Assembly: GCA_905612515.1 (NCBI GenBank)
Contig: CAJQSI010000062.1
Location: forward strand, 1-53,182
DNA from: an uncultured Opitutales bacterium
GTDB lineage: Bacteria; Verrucomicrobiota; Verrucomicrobiia; Opitutales; Seribacteraceae
Length of the DNA stretch: 53,182 bases
Direction of reading: 5' to 3'
Translations under genes and position numbers: made by a program
Shown: in pieces, positions 1-8,253 of the stretch
Layout of the letters: each line of letters begins with the position of its first letter
Position numbering within the stretch: the first letter of the stretch is position 1
The notes under the pieces: generated by a model
Database searches by the model: none
The model's input: the letters and a program-made list of their open reading frames with translations, nothing else
Told to the model about the DNA's origin: nothing

Positions 1-3000
1 GCCGTCCCTGTCGTTGCCGCTGAGGTCGTGGAGGACGGTGCCTTCGTCCTCGTCGAAGTTCCAGTAGCCGATGAGTCCCGCCTCGGCTTCCACCTCGGGT
101 TCCTGGTTGAGGGCGATGCCCCACTTGGAGCAGAGGTAGCGCTCGACCAACCGTATCTCGGCTTCCGACAAGGCCCGGTCGTAGACGAGGATTTCGCCGA
201 GGTTGCCGGTGAAGTAGTTTTCGTAGTTTCCTCTTTTGCCGATGCGGTCGGCGGGTTGGAAGTCAGTTGTCCGCAGGGAGATGACCTGCAGATCCGTCAG
301 AAAGGAGTAGTCGGTGGTGGTTAAATGGATGCTTTCTCCGTTACGGTGCTGTAGCCCGTTTTTGACATAGTTAGACGCACCAGAAAAAACTGCTTGATTC
401 AAAAAACGCCCAAAACCGCTGGACGCATTCTGCCCGAAGAAAGCAGAATCACCATCGTTCCCCGCTCCTCGGTTGATCACCCAGAAGAAGGTTTTTCCTT
501 GGTTGATGGTGGGGAAGGCGAGCGACTGGTTGCCGTCAAAGCGTAGGAGGTTGAGCCCGGGGCGCTCGGGGAGTTGCCCGGAGCGTATCTCGGGCTGGCG
601 AAAGGCGGTGGCTTGGGTGGCGTTGTGGTCGTGGCCCGCCTTGTCCGCCCAGTTGGCAAGGTGGAGGTGGTCGGTGCCGGCGTCGAATTCATCGTCGGCG
701 CCGACGTCGTTGGCGTCGAGCCAGAGAACTAGGCCGTTCTGCGGAATGGATGAACCGTCGGGGACGTCGACGGGCCAACCGTCGTCGTCGATCGCGGGGC
801 GGGCGTGGATGGCGACCACCGCGGAGGTTTTGCCGTGGTCGTTCGATGCGGTGAGGTAGACGCGGTGGTAGCCGGGGTTTTGGGCGATGCCGGAGATTTC
901 CCCCGTTGCTATGTTCAGGCTGAGCCCCGCGGGCAAGCCCTCGGCTTGGAAGAAGTTGGCTCCGTTGTCCACCTGCAGGCTGAGCGAGAAGCCGGACCCG
1001 ATGGTGGCGTTGTGCTCGCCCGTGGTGCGAATGATGGGGTTCTCCACGGCGGCATGGAGAGCCTGTATCTCGGAGGCGGTGAGGGATATGTCGTAGAGGC
1101 GCAGCTCGTCGATGGCGCCGTCGAAGGGGGGGATAGACTCTGTATTTGTTGTATATACGCGCTTTCCGAACTCAAGTGAAGAGCCGCTAATCAAAGCGTA
1201 GTGAGGGGGAAGACCGGTAGCGGAAACCTTCTCTCCGTCCAAGTAGTATTCGTAATGGCTGGCTCCGACGTTCCAGGACAGGGCGAGATGGAACCAGCCA
1301 TTGGGAATCGTCGCCGTGGTGGCGGTGTGAGTATATGGCCAATCGCGTCTGTAGATGGAAATGGTCTCGCCGACCAGAGAGGTAGCAGGAGGGAATTCGT
1401 TGAAGAGCAATCCATTAATATTAGTTAATGAATTCCTGAACAACGCGCGGCCAGGAGCTCCGGCCTGTATGGTGAAGTCGGGCTTGAGCCAGAGGGCGAT
1501 GGTCTTGAGGGGAGCTTCGTAGGCGGGCAGAGAGAGATAGGTGGCGTCGTCGCCGGGGAGGTCGAGGGCGTCCCCGTCCACCCCGGAAGTGAGCGGCGTG
1601 GAAGCAAGCGGTGTGTTGAGTGTGACGTGGTGGCCGTTGCCGCTGGAGTCTGCGATGAATTTGGGGTGGTTGGGCTCGAACTTGTAGTAGGCGAGGAGTC
1701 CGTCCTCGGGCTCGGGAGCGGGAACTAAGTCGGCCACGCCCCACTTGTCCATGAGGTAGTCCTCCACGTCGGAACGTTCGGCCTCGGAAAGGATGCGGTC
1801 GTAGAGCAGGACCTCGTGAATGAGGCCTTCCCATGTGGCGCCGGCGTTCATTCCGTGCGTGTAAGTCCAATTCGTTAGGGTTCTTGGAGTCGATATCACG
1901 GAGGGTTGGTCGAAAAGCAACAAGCCGTTCAGGAGGGCCCCATTTGTGCGGATATATCCAGGATGAGAGATAAAAGAAGGCCCACCCGTACCGAAACTAG
2001 AGGAATTGCTATGTTTATAAAGGCCACGACCGTAAACGTCGGAAAGCAAACTGGCATATACCTCGCGTAGCCCGGCGGGGACGTTGAGGGCGAAGAACAC
2101 TTGGTTCACGGTGGCGTTTTCGTCGTTCTTCAGCCAGGCGGTTTGGGCGAAGTGGAGGGCCTGGCGGTTGCCGACTATTTTGACGGTGGGGGCCTTGTTG
2201 GGATCGGACTGGGTGAAGTTGCGGTCGTCGCCCGAGAGGTCGGCCCAGTTGAAGATCTTGGTGTCCTCGGCGAGGTTGTCCGCTACGCCGTCGGCGTTCA
2301 GGTCCTCGGCGTCGAGCCAGAGGACGAGCCCGTCGCGCGGCACCTCGGTGGCGTTGGCTTCCTCGAGCGGGGGGCTGGGTGCCCCGATGGCGTCCTGCAG
2401 GGAGACGACTTGGCTGGTGGCTTCCCCGAGTGAATTGGTGATGCGGACGGCGTAGGTAGCGTTGTCGTCGGTATCGGCGTCGGCGATCTCGAGCACGGGG
2501 GCGGTTGCCCCGTTGATGGATTGCCCGTCCTTGAGCCACTGGTAGGAGAGTTCGTGCCCGCGGGCGGTTACCTCGATTTGGGCGGAGCCATCGTAGCGGT
2601 CGTAGCGGGCGAAGGGCTGGGTGGAAACGGAGGGCAGAATCCGGAGGGCAGCGAGGACCTCGGGAGAGAGGTTGTCGAGACTGACGGCCCCTTGCGAAAG
2701 CGTGGCGTTGAGATCTTCCAGAACGTCTGAGGGCAGGTCGCCTCGGGTAATTGTTTTGTTAAGGTCGTCGAGCACGTCCAAGGGGAGCATTCCGCGTGTG
2801 ATGGTACGGTTGAGATCCGCCCGAACGTCGGCGGGGAGCATGTTGCGGGTGATGGTGCGGTTGAGGTCCTGACGAACGCCGGGAGCGAGCCGAGCACGGG
2901 AGATAGTGGCATTTAGCTCGGCGAGCACTTGGGGAGAGAGCATGTCGAGCGTGACGGCCCCTGCCCTGACGCTCTCTGCCAATTGAGCGAGAAGCGCGTT

Positions 3001-3453
3001 TCTAGCCAGTTCGGCGGTAAGGGCGTGGGGGGTCGAGGTGATGCGCTGGTCGGGCTGCAGGTGGAGCCATTGTTGAGCATCGGCTCTGTAAAATCGTACT
3101 TGGAGGTAAAGCTCGGGATGATCGAGGAACAGTTCCTCGCCAATGGAAGTCATTCCCTGTCCTCCCAAGAGAACGATATAATGACCGCGATCTACAGGAA
3201 CCTCGATTGATGCATTGGCATCCGCCCCGTTGCGCCAATGAACGGTGCCGTTGGCATCGCGCAGGGCGAAGGTAAATTGAGCCGTCCCGTCGAAGTTAAC
3301 TCCATTTACGGAAATCTTGCCACTGAAAGGTACGGGGGCGGCGGAAAGGACCGATCCGAACATGAAAGTCATGGCCAACGCCATGGATGCACGCCGCAAT
3401 AAAGAGAATTTCGGGAATGTCGAAACGTTAAAACCTCTAGGAAACTCATACAT
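1..3453 (-). CDS. Secreted multidomain LamG / Ig-like protein, C-terminus cut off by window edge
   Basis: The minus-strand frame is open from the ATG at 3453 to base 1 (1151 codons, no stop), so this is the N-terminal part of a larger protein. Residues 1 to about 41 form a signal peptide ending in VLSAA. A beta-rich domain follows (about 42-150, ending near RITSTPHALTAELA), then five 17-residue repeats (180-264) and an Ig-like segment (about 275-340). A module starting LVLWLDAED (about 372) and ending YLMDKWG is followed by a LamG segment (starts LLAYYKFEP), a putative He_PIG-like Ig segment (LPAGLSLNIATGEISG), a second LVLWLDAND module ending YLCSKWG, and the start of another LamG (LIGYWNFDE). 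LamG folds usually bind carbohydrates, and secreted proteins of this type are frequent in Opitutae. The real role is unknown. No Shine-Dalgarno motif is seen before the start. Coding potential is clear; function is only inferred from domains. Confidence 0.85.
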   Translation of the reverse strand, partial: MYEFPRGFNVSTFPKFSLLRRASMALAMTFMFGSVLSAAPVPFSGKISVNGVNFDGTAQFTFALRDANGTVHWRNGADANASIEVPVDRGHYIVLLGGQGMTSIGEELFLDHPELYLQVRFYRADAQQWLHLQPDQRITSTPHALTAELARNALLAQLAESVRAGAVTLDMLSPQVLAELNATISRARLAPGVRQDLNRTITRNMLPADVRADLNRTITRGMLPLDVLDDLNKTITRGDLPSDVLEDLNATLSQGAVSLDNLSPEVLAALRILPSVSTQPFARYDRYDGSAQIEVTARGHELSYQWLKDGQSINGATAPVLEIADADTDDNATYAVRITNSLGEATSQVVSLQDAIGAPSPPLEEANATEVPRDGLVLWLDAEDLNADGVADNLAEDTKIFNWADLSGDDRNFTQSDPNKAPTVKIVGNRQALHFAQTAWLKNDENATVNQVFFALNVPAGLREVYASLLSDVYGRGLYKHSNSSSFGTGGPSFISHPGYIRTNGALLNGLLLFDQPSVISTPRTLTNWTYTHGMNAGATWEGLIHEVLLYDRILSEAERSDVEDYLMDKWGVADLVPAPEPEDGLLAYYKFEPNHPKFIADSSGNGHHVTLNTPLASTPLTSGVDGDALDLPGDDATYLSLPAYEAPLKTIALWLKPDFTIQAGAPGRALFRNSLTNINGLLFNEFPPATSLVGETISIYRRDWPYTHTATTATIPNGWFHLALSWNVGASHYEYYLDGEKVSATGLPPHYALISGSSLEFGKRVYTTNTESIPPFDGAIDELRLYDISLTASEIQALHAAVENPIIRTTGEHNATIGSGFSLSLQVDNGANFFQAEGLPAGLSLNIATGEISGIAQNPGYHRVYLTASNDHGKTSAVVAIHARPAIDDDGWPVDVPDGSSIPQNGLVLWLDANDVGADDEFDAGTDHLHLANWADKAGHDHNATQATAFRQPEIRSGQLPERPGLNLLRFDGNQSLAFPTINQGKTFFWVINRGAGNDGDSAFFGQNASSGFGRFLNQAVFSGASNYVKNGLQHRNGESIHLTTTDYSFLTDLQVISLRTTDFQPADRIGKRGNYENYFTGNLGEILVYDRALSEAEIRLVERYLCSKWGIALNQEPEVEAEAGLIGYWNFDEDEGTVLHDLSGNDRDG
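2662..2916 (-). repeat. Five tandem 51-bp (17-residue) repeats inside the LamG protein
   Basis: Unit boundaries on the minus strand fall at 2916, 2865, 2814, 2763 and 2712. The protein units begin LNATISRARLAPGVRQD, LNRTITRNMLPADVRAD, LNRTITRGMLPLDVLDD, LNKTITRGDLPSDVLED and LNATLSQGAVSLDNLSP. The consensus is LNxTITRGxLPxDVxxD. The last unit is the most diverged. The period is exact and in frame. Such short helical repeats probably form a stalk between the N-terminal domain and the Ig/LamG modules (inference). Confidence 0.85.
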
Positions 3454-3647
3454 GACTATGTCATGATCGGGCGCTAACGGGACTAAGCAAGACAATTCGA
3501 TATGATCGATTAGCCTTTAAAACTGATAAGTTATAAACAAGAGGGCAACAGTATGCACAATTCCCATCAGTGCACTGACTCGAGTTCTCAAGAGGGATTT
3601 CCTTGTGAGCAAAACAAATATTGCTTCCCATCCAACAACGAAAGGAG

Positions 3648-3665
3648 CGACTTGCGAACAAGTCG
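3648..3665 (-). terminator. UUCG-loop hairpin downstream of ftsZ
   Basis: On the minus strand the sequence is CGACTTG, loop TTCG, CAAGTCG: a perfect 7-bp stem capped by a UUCG tetraloop, 8 bases after the ftsZ stop. It is followed by CTCCTTTCGTTGTT, an imperfect T-rich tract. This fits an intrinsic terminator for the dcw operon. The rest of the gap up to the LamG start (3454-3647) shows only a 12-bp palindrome at 3567-3578 and no convincing gene. Confidence 0.6.
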
Positions 3666-3672
3666 AGCAGCT

Positions 3673-4965
3673 CTAGACGTCGATCTTTATGCCTTTTCGC
3701 AGGTAGGTGGGAACATCGAGGTCTTCGCCCTCGTACAGGTTCCGCTTTCCTTGGTCGCCGAAGATTCCGCGTTGGTTCTCGGTCTGCATGAAGTCGAAGA
3801 ATTCCTGATCATCGGGAGTCTTGGGATCGGCTTTTTGCTTCTTGGCCTTTTTCTTGGCTGCGGCAGTTTCGCGCTTGAGCTTGGATGCATGGGCGCGGGA
3901 AACGGGCTTGGTCTTCTTGGCCTTGGGAGAAGTGGTGAGGACGGGATCGGCGGCGGGGGCGACGTCGGCGGTAGGTATGCCCGCCTCGAGGTCGGTGGCT
4001 CCGAGCACGCAGATTTCCACGCGATCTCCCATGTTCTCGTCGACGTGGGCGCCGAACACGACGTGTTCTCCCGCCCTGAATTCCTCGCGTATGCTACCGG
4101 CCACTTGCTGAAGGGCGGTCATGTTCATGTCGGGACCGCCGTTGACGGTTATCAGGAGCACATCTGCGGCGCGTGAAACGTCAGGCAAATGCAGCATGGG
4201 GCAAAGCAAGAGATCCCGCAGGGCGTGCCTGATGGCGTCCACGCCCTGCCCTTCCCCATAGCCGAAGAGGGTGCGACCGGATCGGAGGGTGAAGGCCTTG
4301 CGAAGGTGAGCGAAGTCGACATCGATCATGCCCTTGCGAAAGACGAGCGAGCAAATGGCGGATATGCCGCGACTTACGTTCATACCCGCCTGGGCGAAAC
4401 ATTCGAGGGCAGTGGCGTCTGCCCCACCGATCTGAATGAGGGAGTCGTTGGGAAGAGGAATTACGGCATTGGCGAACTTCCGAAGCTCGGCCAAGGCGTC
4501 GTCCGCCATTTGGTGACGCTGCTTTTCCCAGCTAAAGGGCAAAGGAGTGAAGGCGAACACGAGGGCACCGGATTCACGGGCGAGCTTGGCGATGGCGGGA
4601 GCGGCGCCGCCGCCGGTTCCGCCTCCAAGACCGGCAAGAAGAAATACCAGATCCACGCCGTCGAGGTTCTTGCGAATGAGATCGCGGTCCTCGTCCACGG
4701 CCTTTCGGCCGAGGGAAACTTCACCGCCCGTGCCCATGCCGCGAGTAAGACGTCGGCCAATGGGAAGCTTTTCGGAGGCAATGGAATCGGAAAGGACATC
4801 GGCATCGACGTCGATCGCGATAGTGCGTACAGCGTCAAACCCATCGAGGCAAAGGCCATCCACCAAGCTAACCCCCGCTCCACCGATACCGAATACCTTG
4901 GCTCGCACGGAGGAGCTGGAATCGGATTGAAAAGAACCGGATGAGAACATGGTTTGTTGTGACAT
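3673..4965 (-). CDS. ftsZ: Cell division protein FtsZ, divergent (430 aa)
   Basis: Tubulin-like GTPase that forms the cytoplasmic Z ring. The T3 loop is well conserved (GRRLTRGMGTGGE, residues 70-82). The tubulin signature reads GGGTGGG at 114-120 instead of the usual GGGTGTG, and the first glycine loop is GIGGAGVSL (26-34) rather than GGGGN. The T7 loop, which completes the GTPase site of the neighbouring subunit, reads MIDVDFAHLR (213-222) where E. coli has MNVDFADVR. The usual Asn is Asp215, the first Asp is kept (217), and the second catalytic Asp is His220. A basic and charged linker follows (about 330-410), then a recognisable C-terminal peptide LDVPTYLRKGIKIDV that should bind FtsA. 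It is the last gene of the dcw cluster, 80 bases after ftsA. Identity is sure; normal GTPase kinetics are doubtful. Confidence 0.95.
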   Translation of the reverse strand: MSQQTMFSSGSFQSDSSSSVRAKVFGIGGAGVSLVDGLCLDGFDAVRTIAIDVDADVLSDSIASEKLPIGRRLTRGMGTGGEVSLGRKAVDEDRDLIRKNLDGVDLVFLLAGLGGGTGGGAAPAIAKLARESGALVFAFTPLPFSWEKQRHQMADDALAELRKFANAVIPLPNDSLIQIGGADATALECFAQAGMNVSRGISAICSLVFRKGMIDVDFAHLRKAFTLRSGRTLFGYGEGQGVDAIRHALRDLLLCPMLHLPDVSRAADVLLITVNGGPDMNMTALQQVAGSIREEFRAGEHVVFGAHVDENMGDRVEICVLGATDLEAGIPTADVAPAADPVLTTSPKAKKTKPVSRAHASKLKRETAAAKKKAKKQKADPKTPDDQEFFDFMQTENQRGIFGDQGKRNLYEGEDLDVPTYLRKGIKIDV

Positions 4966-5045
4966 GGGCGTGATGGGTAGCTGGTTTTATCTATTTTTGC
5001 TTCTACAGAGTCTGTGAAGATCGGATTTCGGTTAAGGTGGACTCG

Positions 5046-6251
5046 TCAATTCATTCCGACGAGGTGAACGAGTTTTTTGAACAAGCCTTCCGAACCGTTA
5101 CTTTCGGCAGGGACTGCGCTGTCCTTTAAACCGTAGTGAAGGAGACCCAACACCGTGGCATTTCCGGGATGGGCGAGATCTCCATCGATTCCGGACGGGA
5201 ACGAGGCTTTTTCGGTGCGAAGCCCCAAGACGTTTTCCGCTACGCGATCAATTCCCGGGAGCAGGGACCCGCCACCGGTAAGCAATACGCCCGAGGAGAC
5301 CATCTCTGGATCCAGCAAGGAGCCGATTTCCTTGGCGATGATTTCGAAAAGCTCGACCACCCTCGCATTGATGACTTGGCAAATGGATTTCCGTGAGACG
5401 GTGCGATCGCCGATCGTCTTGTTGCCTATGAGCCACACGTCCTCTTTGGCATCGGACTCATCGACCATGGCCTTGCCGTGCTTTATCTTGATAATTTCGG
5501 CATAAGGCTCGAGAATGCGAAGCCCCATGCTGAGGTCGCCACTTACGTGATCTCCTCCCACGCACACTACGCCGGTAGCCGCAACGTGACCGTGCCGATA
5601 CAGGACGTAATCGGTGACTCCGGCCCCGATGTCTACGACGAGTACGCCCGACTGCTGAAGATCGGCCCCCGCCACGATGGCCCCGGAGGCAATGGACGAA
5701 ACAAAAAGATCAGAAATGGGGAGGCGTCCGTAACCGTCAATGATGTCAACGGTTTCCTGGATGGCATTGTTGTCGCCTTCGATGGCCCAGTATCCGATCT
5801 CGATGGACGAACCGCACATGCCTACGGGATCTTCGACGATGCGATCGTCGAGCACAATGGGAGAGCGCACGTGGTGGACGAAACACCGACCTTCCTCGGG
5901 TTCCTTGCGTTTGGCCTCCTCCGATGCACGCTCGATATCGGAAAACTCCACACGATTGTCGGAAGCGGCGGTTGAAGAACTGCCACGAAGTTGAGCCCCC
6001 CTCAGGTGCGACCCGGTCTGGGCAAGGTAAACCTCGTCGATTTTTGCTCCCGCGGCCTTCTCTGCTTCCTCGAGAGCGGCATGGACGGCAGAGGCAGTCT
6101 TGCGGTAATCGACGATTTCACCTTTACGCACGCCCTTGTTCCTAACGCTAGCAGCGGAAACGACGTTGAGATCGCCCGCAGGAGAAAGTACGCCAACCAT
6201 CGCTTTGGCCTTATGGGTTCCAATTTCTACGGCTCCGAGAATTTTGCTCAT
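5046..6251 (-). CDS. ftsA: Cell division protein FtsA (401 aa)
   Basis: Actin-like ATPase that tethers FtsZ filaments to the membrane. The phosphate-1 motif is at the N-terminus (ILGAVEIGTHKAKAMVG, 4-20). The SHS2/1C subdomain lies roughly at 80-170. Phosphate-2 is VVDIGAGVTDYVL (205-217) and the adenosine motif is LLTGGGSLLPG (323-333). The C-terminal GLFKKLVHLVGMN (389-401) is a classic amphipathic membrane-targeting helix. Length is normal for the family. It sits between ftsQ and ftsZ, the standard order. No Shine-Dalgarno is visible before the ATG (the upstream reads AAATTCGCCC). Confidence 0.95.
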   Translation of the reverse strand: MSKILGAVEIGTHKAKAMVGVLSPAGDLNVVSAASVRNKGVRKGEIVDYRKTASAVHAALEEAEKAAGAKIDEVYLAQTGSHLRGAQLRGSSSTAASDNRVEFSDIERASEEAKRKEPEEGRCFVHHVRSPIVLDDRIVEDPVGMCGSSIEIGYWAIEGDNNAIQETVDIIDGYGRLPISDLFVSSIASGAIVAGADLQQSGVLVVDIGAGVTDYVLYRHGHVAATGVVCVGGDHVSGDLSMGLRILEPYAEIIKIKHGKAMVDESDAKEDVWLIGNKTIGDRTVSRKSICQVINARVVELFEIIAKEIGSLLDPEMVSSGVLLTGGGSLLPGIDRVAENVLGLRTEKASFPSGIDGDLAHPGNATVLGLLHYGLKDSAVPAESNGSEGLFKKLVHLVGMN

Positions 6252-6308
6252 GGGCGAATTTAGTTTGATTTAATGGCTTGGGCCAGTTTCGGGACAAATT
6301 TCAGAGGT

Positions 6309-7232
6309 TCATAAACGAGCGAAGACCGAGCGACCGTGTGAGAGGTCGATTGAATTGATGCTTTTGTTATTTTTAAAACCGGGTTCCAGAAGAAGGTATT
6401 TGAGACGACGAAGCTGGGCTCGATAATTACGAGGCGCGAAACGCATCTCCTTCACTTCCTTTGATTCAATCAGAACATGGGCACCAGGATCCGATTCATC
6501 GGCATCGGGTCGAAGAAAAGATACGACCTTCCATTCTCGATATAGTTCGGGAAAGTCGTTCCGGGCAATTTCGAGAAGCGGCGAAACCTTCTCTAAAACA
6601 AGAATTCTTTGGTAACCGTTCCTTTCGTCTTTCTTCAACAAGCCGGGATCGGGATTGAGATTGAGATAAGGCAAGGCGCGCAAAGTAGCATTGCGGAAGT
6701 CTTTGCCTTTGTAAATTACGCCCGCTCCCGAAACGAGCCACATTTCGGGAATGCCTTTCTTGGGGCGAATGAAAAGACGATAGAGAGGCTTGTGTTCAGA
6801 GATTTCAACTTGAAGAGTGGAAGGGAATCGACGTCGCACTCGAGCGAAGGCGATTTGCGGTTCCCTTTCCAATTTGCTCCGAAGATCCTTCAGTTCCAAG
6901 TCCATGAGAGTGGCATTTTCGGGGATTTGGAGCGTCCTCTTGATGAAGTTCCGGCTCAACACCCCATCAGTCGCGTATTTAAGAGAGTCGACAGGAAGAG
7001 CCGGACCCGTGAGGTCGACAGGACCCGGATTATTCTGAAAGTGTTCGCAACCGAGCCAAATTCCATATCCGGAACCACCTAGGAGAGCGATGAGCAAAAG
7101 AACTTTTCCGACACCAAGAAGAGAACGTCGCCAAGCAACTGAAGACATCGGGCGCCGACGTTTAACGGAAACAAGGTTACGCCAACTTCTATCGGGATTG
7201 GACTTGGGGTTCTTTTTCCGTGTAATTGCCAT
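6309..7232 (-). CDS. ftsQ: FtsQ/DivIB-like division protein with POTRA domain (307 aa)
   Basis: Bitopic inner-membrane protein of the divisome that links the cytoplasmic ring to FtsI/FtsW. The sequence shows a basic cytoplasmic tail (1-38), one membrane segment (about 41-61, VGKVLLLIALLGGSGYGIWLG) and a POTRA-like domain (about 82-150: a helix, then FARVRRRFPSTLQVEISEHKPL, typical of FtsQ). A poorly conserved beta domain runs to the end. Location between ddl and ftsA supports the call. The gap to ddl is only 28 bases, consistent with one transcript. Confidence 0.85.
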   Translation of the reverse strand: MAITRKKNPKSNPDRSWRNLVSVKRRRPMSSVAWRRSLLGVGKVLLLIALLGGSGYGIWLGCEHFQNNPGPVDLTGPALPVDSLKYATDGVLSRNFIKRTLQIPENATLMDLELKDLRSKLEREPQIAFARVRRRFPSTLQVEISEHKPLYRLFIRPKKGIPEMWLVSGAGVIYKGKDFRNATLRALPYLNLNPDPGLLKKDERNGYQRILVLEKVSPLLEIARNDFPELYREWKVVSFLRPDADESDPGAHVLIESKEVKEMRFAPRNYRAQLRRLKYLLLEPGFKNNKSINSIDLSHGRSVFARL

Positions 7233-7260
7233 TATGAGCTTCTCGTTTAGGATCGTTTTA

Positions 7261-8196
7261 TCAGGAAGCCTTGCGTTGGGTGAAGCGATCGATTGCCGGC
7301 TCTATCAACTCCTGGGCCAAGTGGCCGAAATCGTAACCTGCGCAAGATGCGCTTTTGGGAAGCAAGCTGGTTTCGGTGAGCCCCGGAAGGGTGTTCACCT
7401 CAAGAAAATGTGAATGCCCGTCTTCACAGACGATGAAATCCACCCGAGCGAAATCACGGCACCCGCAAACGTCGAAGGCCGTGCGAGCAGCGTCTTTGAC
7501 CTCTTCCTCCACCTCACAATGCAAAACGGCGGGATAGCGGTATTCGGTCTGTCCCGACTGGTACTTTCGCTCGTAGTCGTAGACACCACCGATCGGAATG
7601 ACTTCCACCACTCCGAGAGGCTTGCCCCGCAACACGCCAACGGTCAACTCGCGACCACGGATTCGTTTTTCAATCAACCAGTTCCCCTTGGGCAATTCGG
7701 GAAGCAAGGCTTCCAATTCTTGTTCACTTTTAACGACTCTCAACCGAACACTGCTTCCTTGGTCGTTAGGCTTGACGATCAAATCGTTTCCGAGAGTAGC
7801 AACCAAATCACTTGCGGAAACCTCGCTCAGATCACGGAAGAATCTTCCGGGAGCAACTCGAACGCCGGCTTCCCATACCCGATTTTTCGCCAGGTGCTTT
7901 TCCATGCACAGCTTGCTCGAGGTGGAACAGCTTCCGGCGTACTCGACTCCGCGCTCATCCAAGAGTCTCTGCAAGGTGCCGTCTTCACCAAAAGTTCCGT
8001 GAATGGCGGGAAACACGATCGTATCCGAGCCGTCCAAGTCGGGCGGAAGAGCAGTTTGCTCCAAGTCCACGAGGGTGACGCCAAAGCGGTCCCGCAGGGC
8101 GGATGAAATCGCTTGTCCTGTCTCAAGTGAGACCTCTCGTTCTTCCCCCACTCCACCTGAGAGCACCGTAATCGATGGTAAATTATTTTCTGTCAT
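7261..8196 (-). CDS. ddl: D-alanine--D-alanine ligase (311 aa)
   Basis: ATP-grasp ligase that makes the D-Ala-D-Ala dipeptide that MurF attaches to the peptidoglycan precursor. Visible marks are the N-terminal glycine-rich strand (VLSGGVGEEREVSLETG), the ATP-grasp core (KPNDQGSSVRL, then EKRIRGRELTVGVL), the metal-binding end (DFIVCEDGHSHFLEVNTLPGLT) and SLLPKSA. These match the Ddl family in order and spacing. Length is normal. It lies between murC-murB and ftsQ, a common position for ddl in dcw clusters. Confidence 0.95.
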   Translation of the reverse strand: MTENNLPSITVLSGGVGEEREVSLETGQAISSALRDRFGVTLVDLEQTALPPDLDGSDTIVFPAIHGTFGEDGTLQRLLDERGVEYAGSCSTSSKLCMEKHLAKNRVWEAGVRVAPGRFFRDLSEVSASDLVATLGNDLIVKPNDQGSSVRLRVVKSEQELEALLPELPKGNWLIEKRIRGRELTVGVLRGKPLGVVEVIPIGGVYDYERKYQSGQTEYRYPAVLHCEVEEEVKDAARTAFDVCGCRDFARVDFIVCEDGHSHFLEVNTLPGLTETSLLPKSASCAGYDFGHLAQELIEPAIDRFTQRKAS

Positions 8197-8253
8197 ATAT
8201 TAGTACCCGCCAACTCGTTAAGGCCACCACAGCCCTTGGTTTTCAGTGTTCAA

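Noticed and set aside
3567-3578. Perfect 12-bp palindrome TCAGTGCACTGA
   Set aside because: A single short palindrome with no second copy seen or link to a gene start; too little to call an operator.
3461-3661. Cys-rich 66-codon minus-strand frame between LamG and ftsZ
   Set aside because: It overlaps the ftsZ terminator hairpin, has no ribosome-binding site and no recognisable motif.
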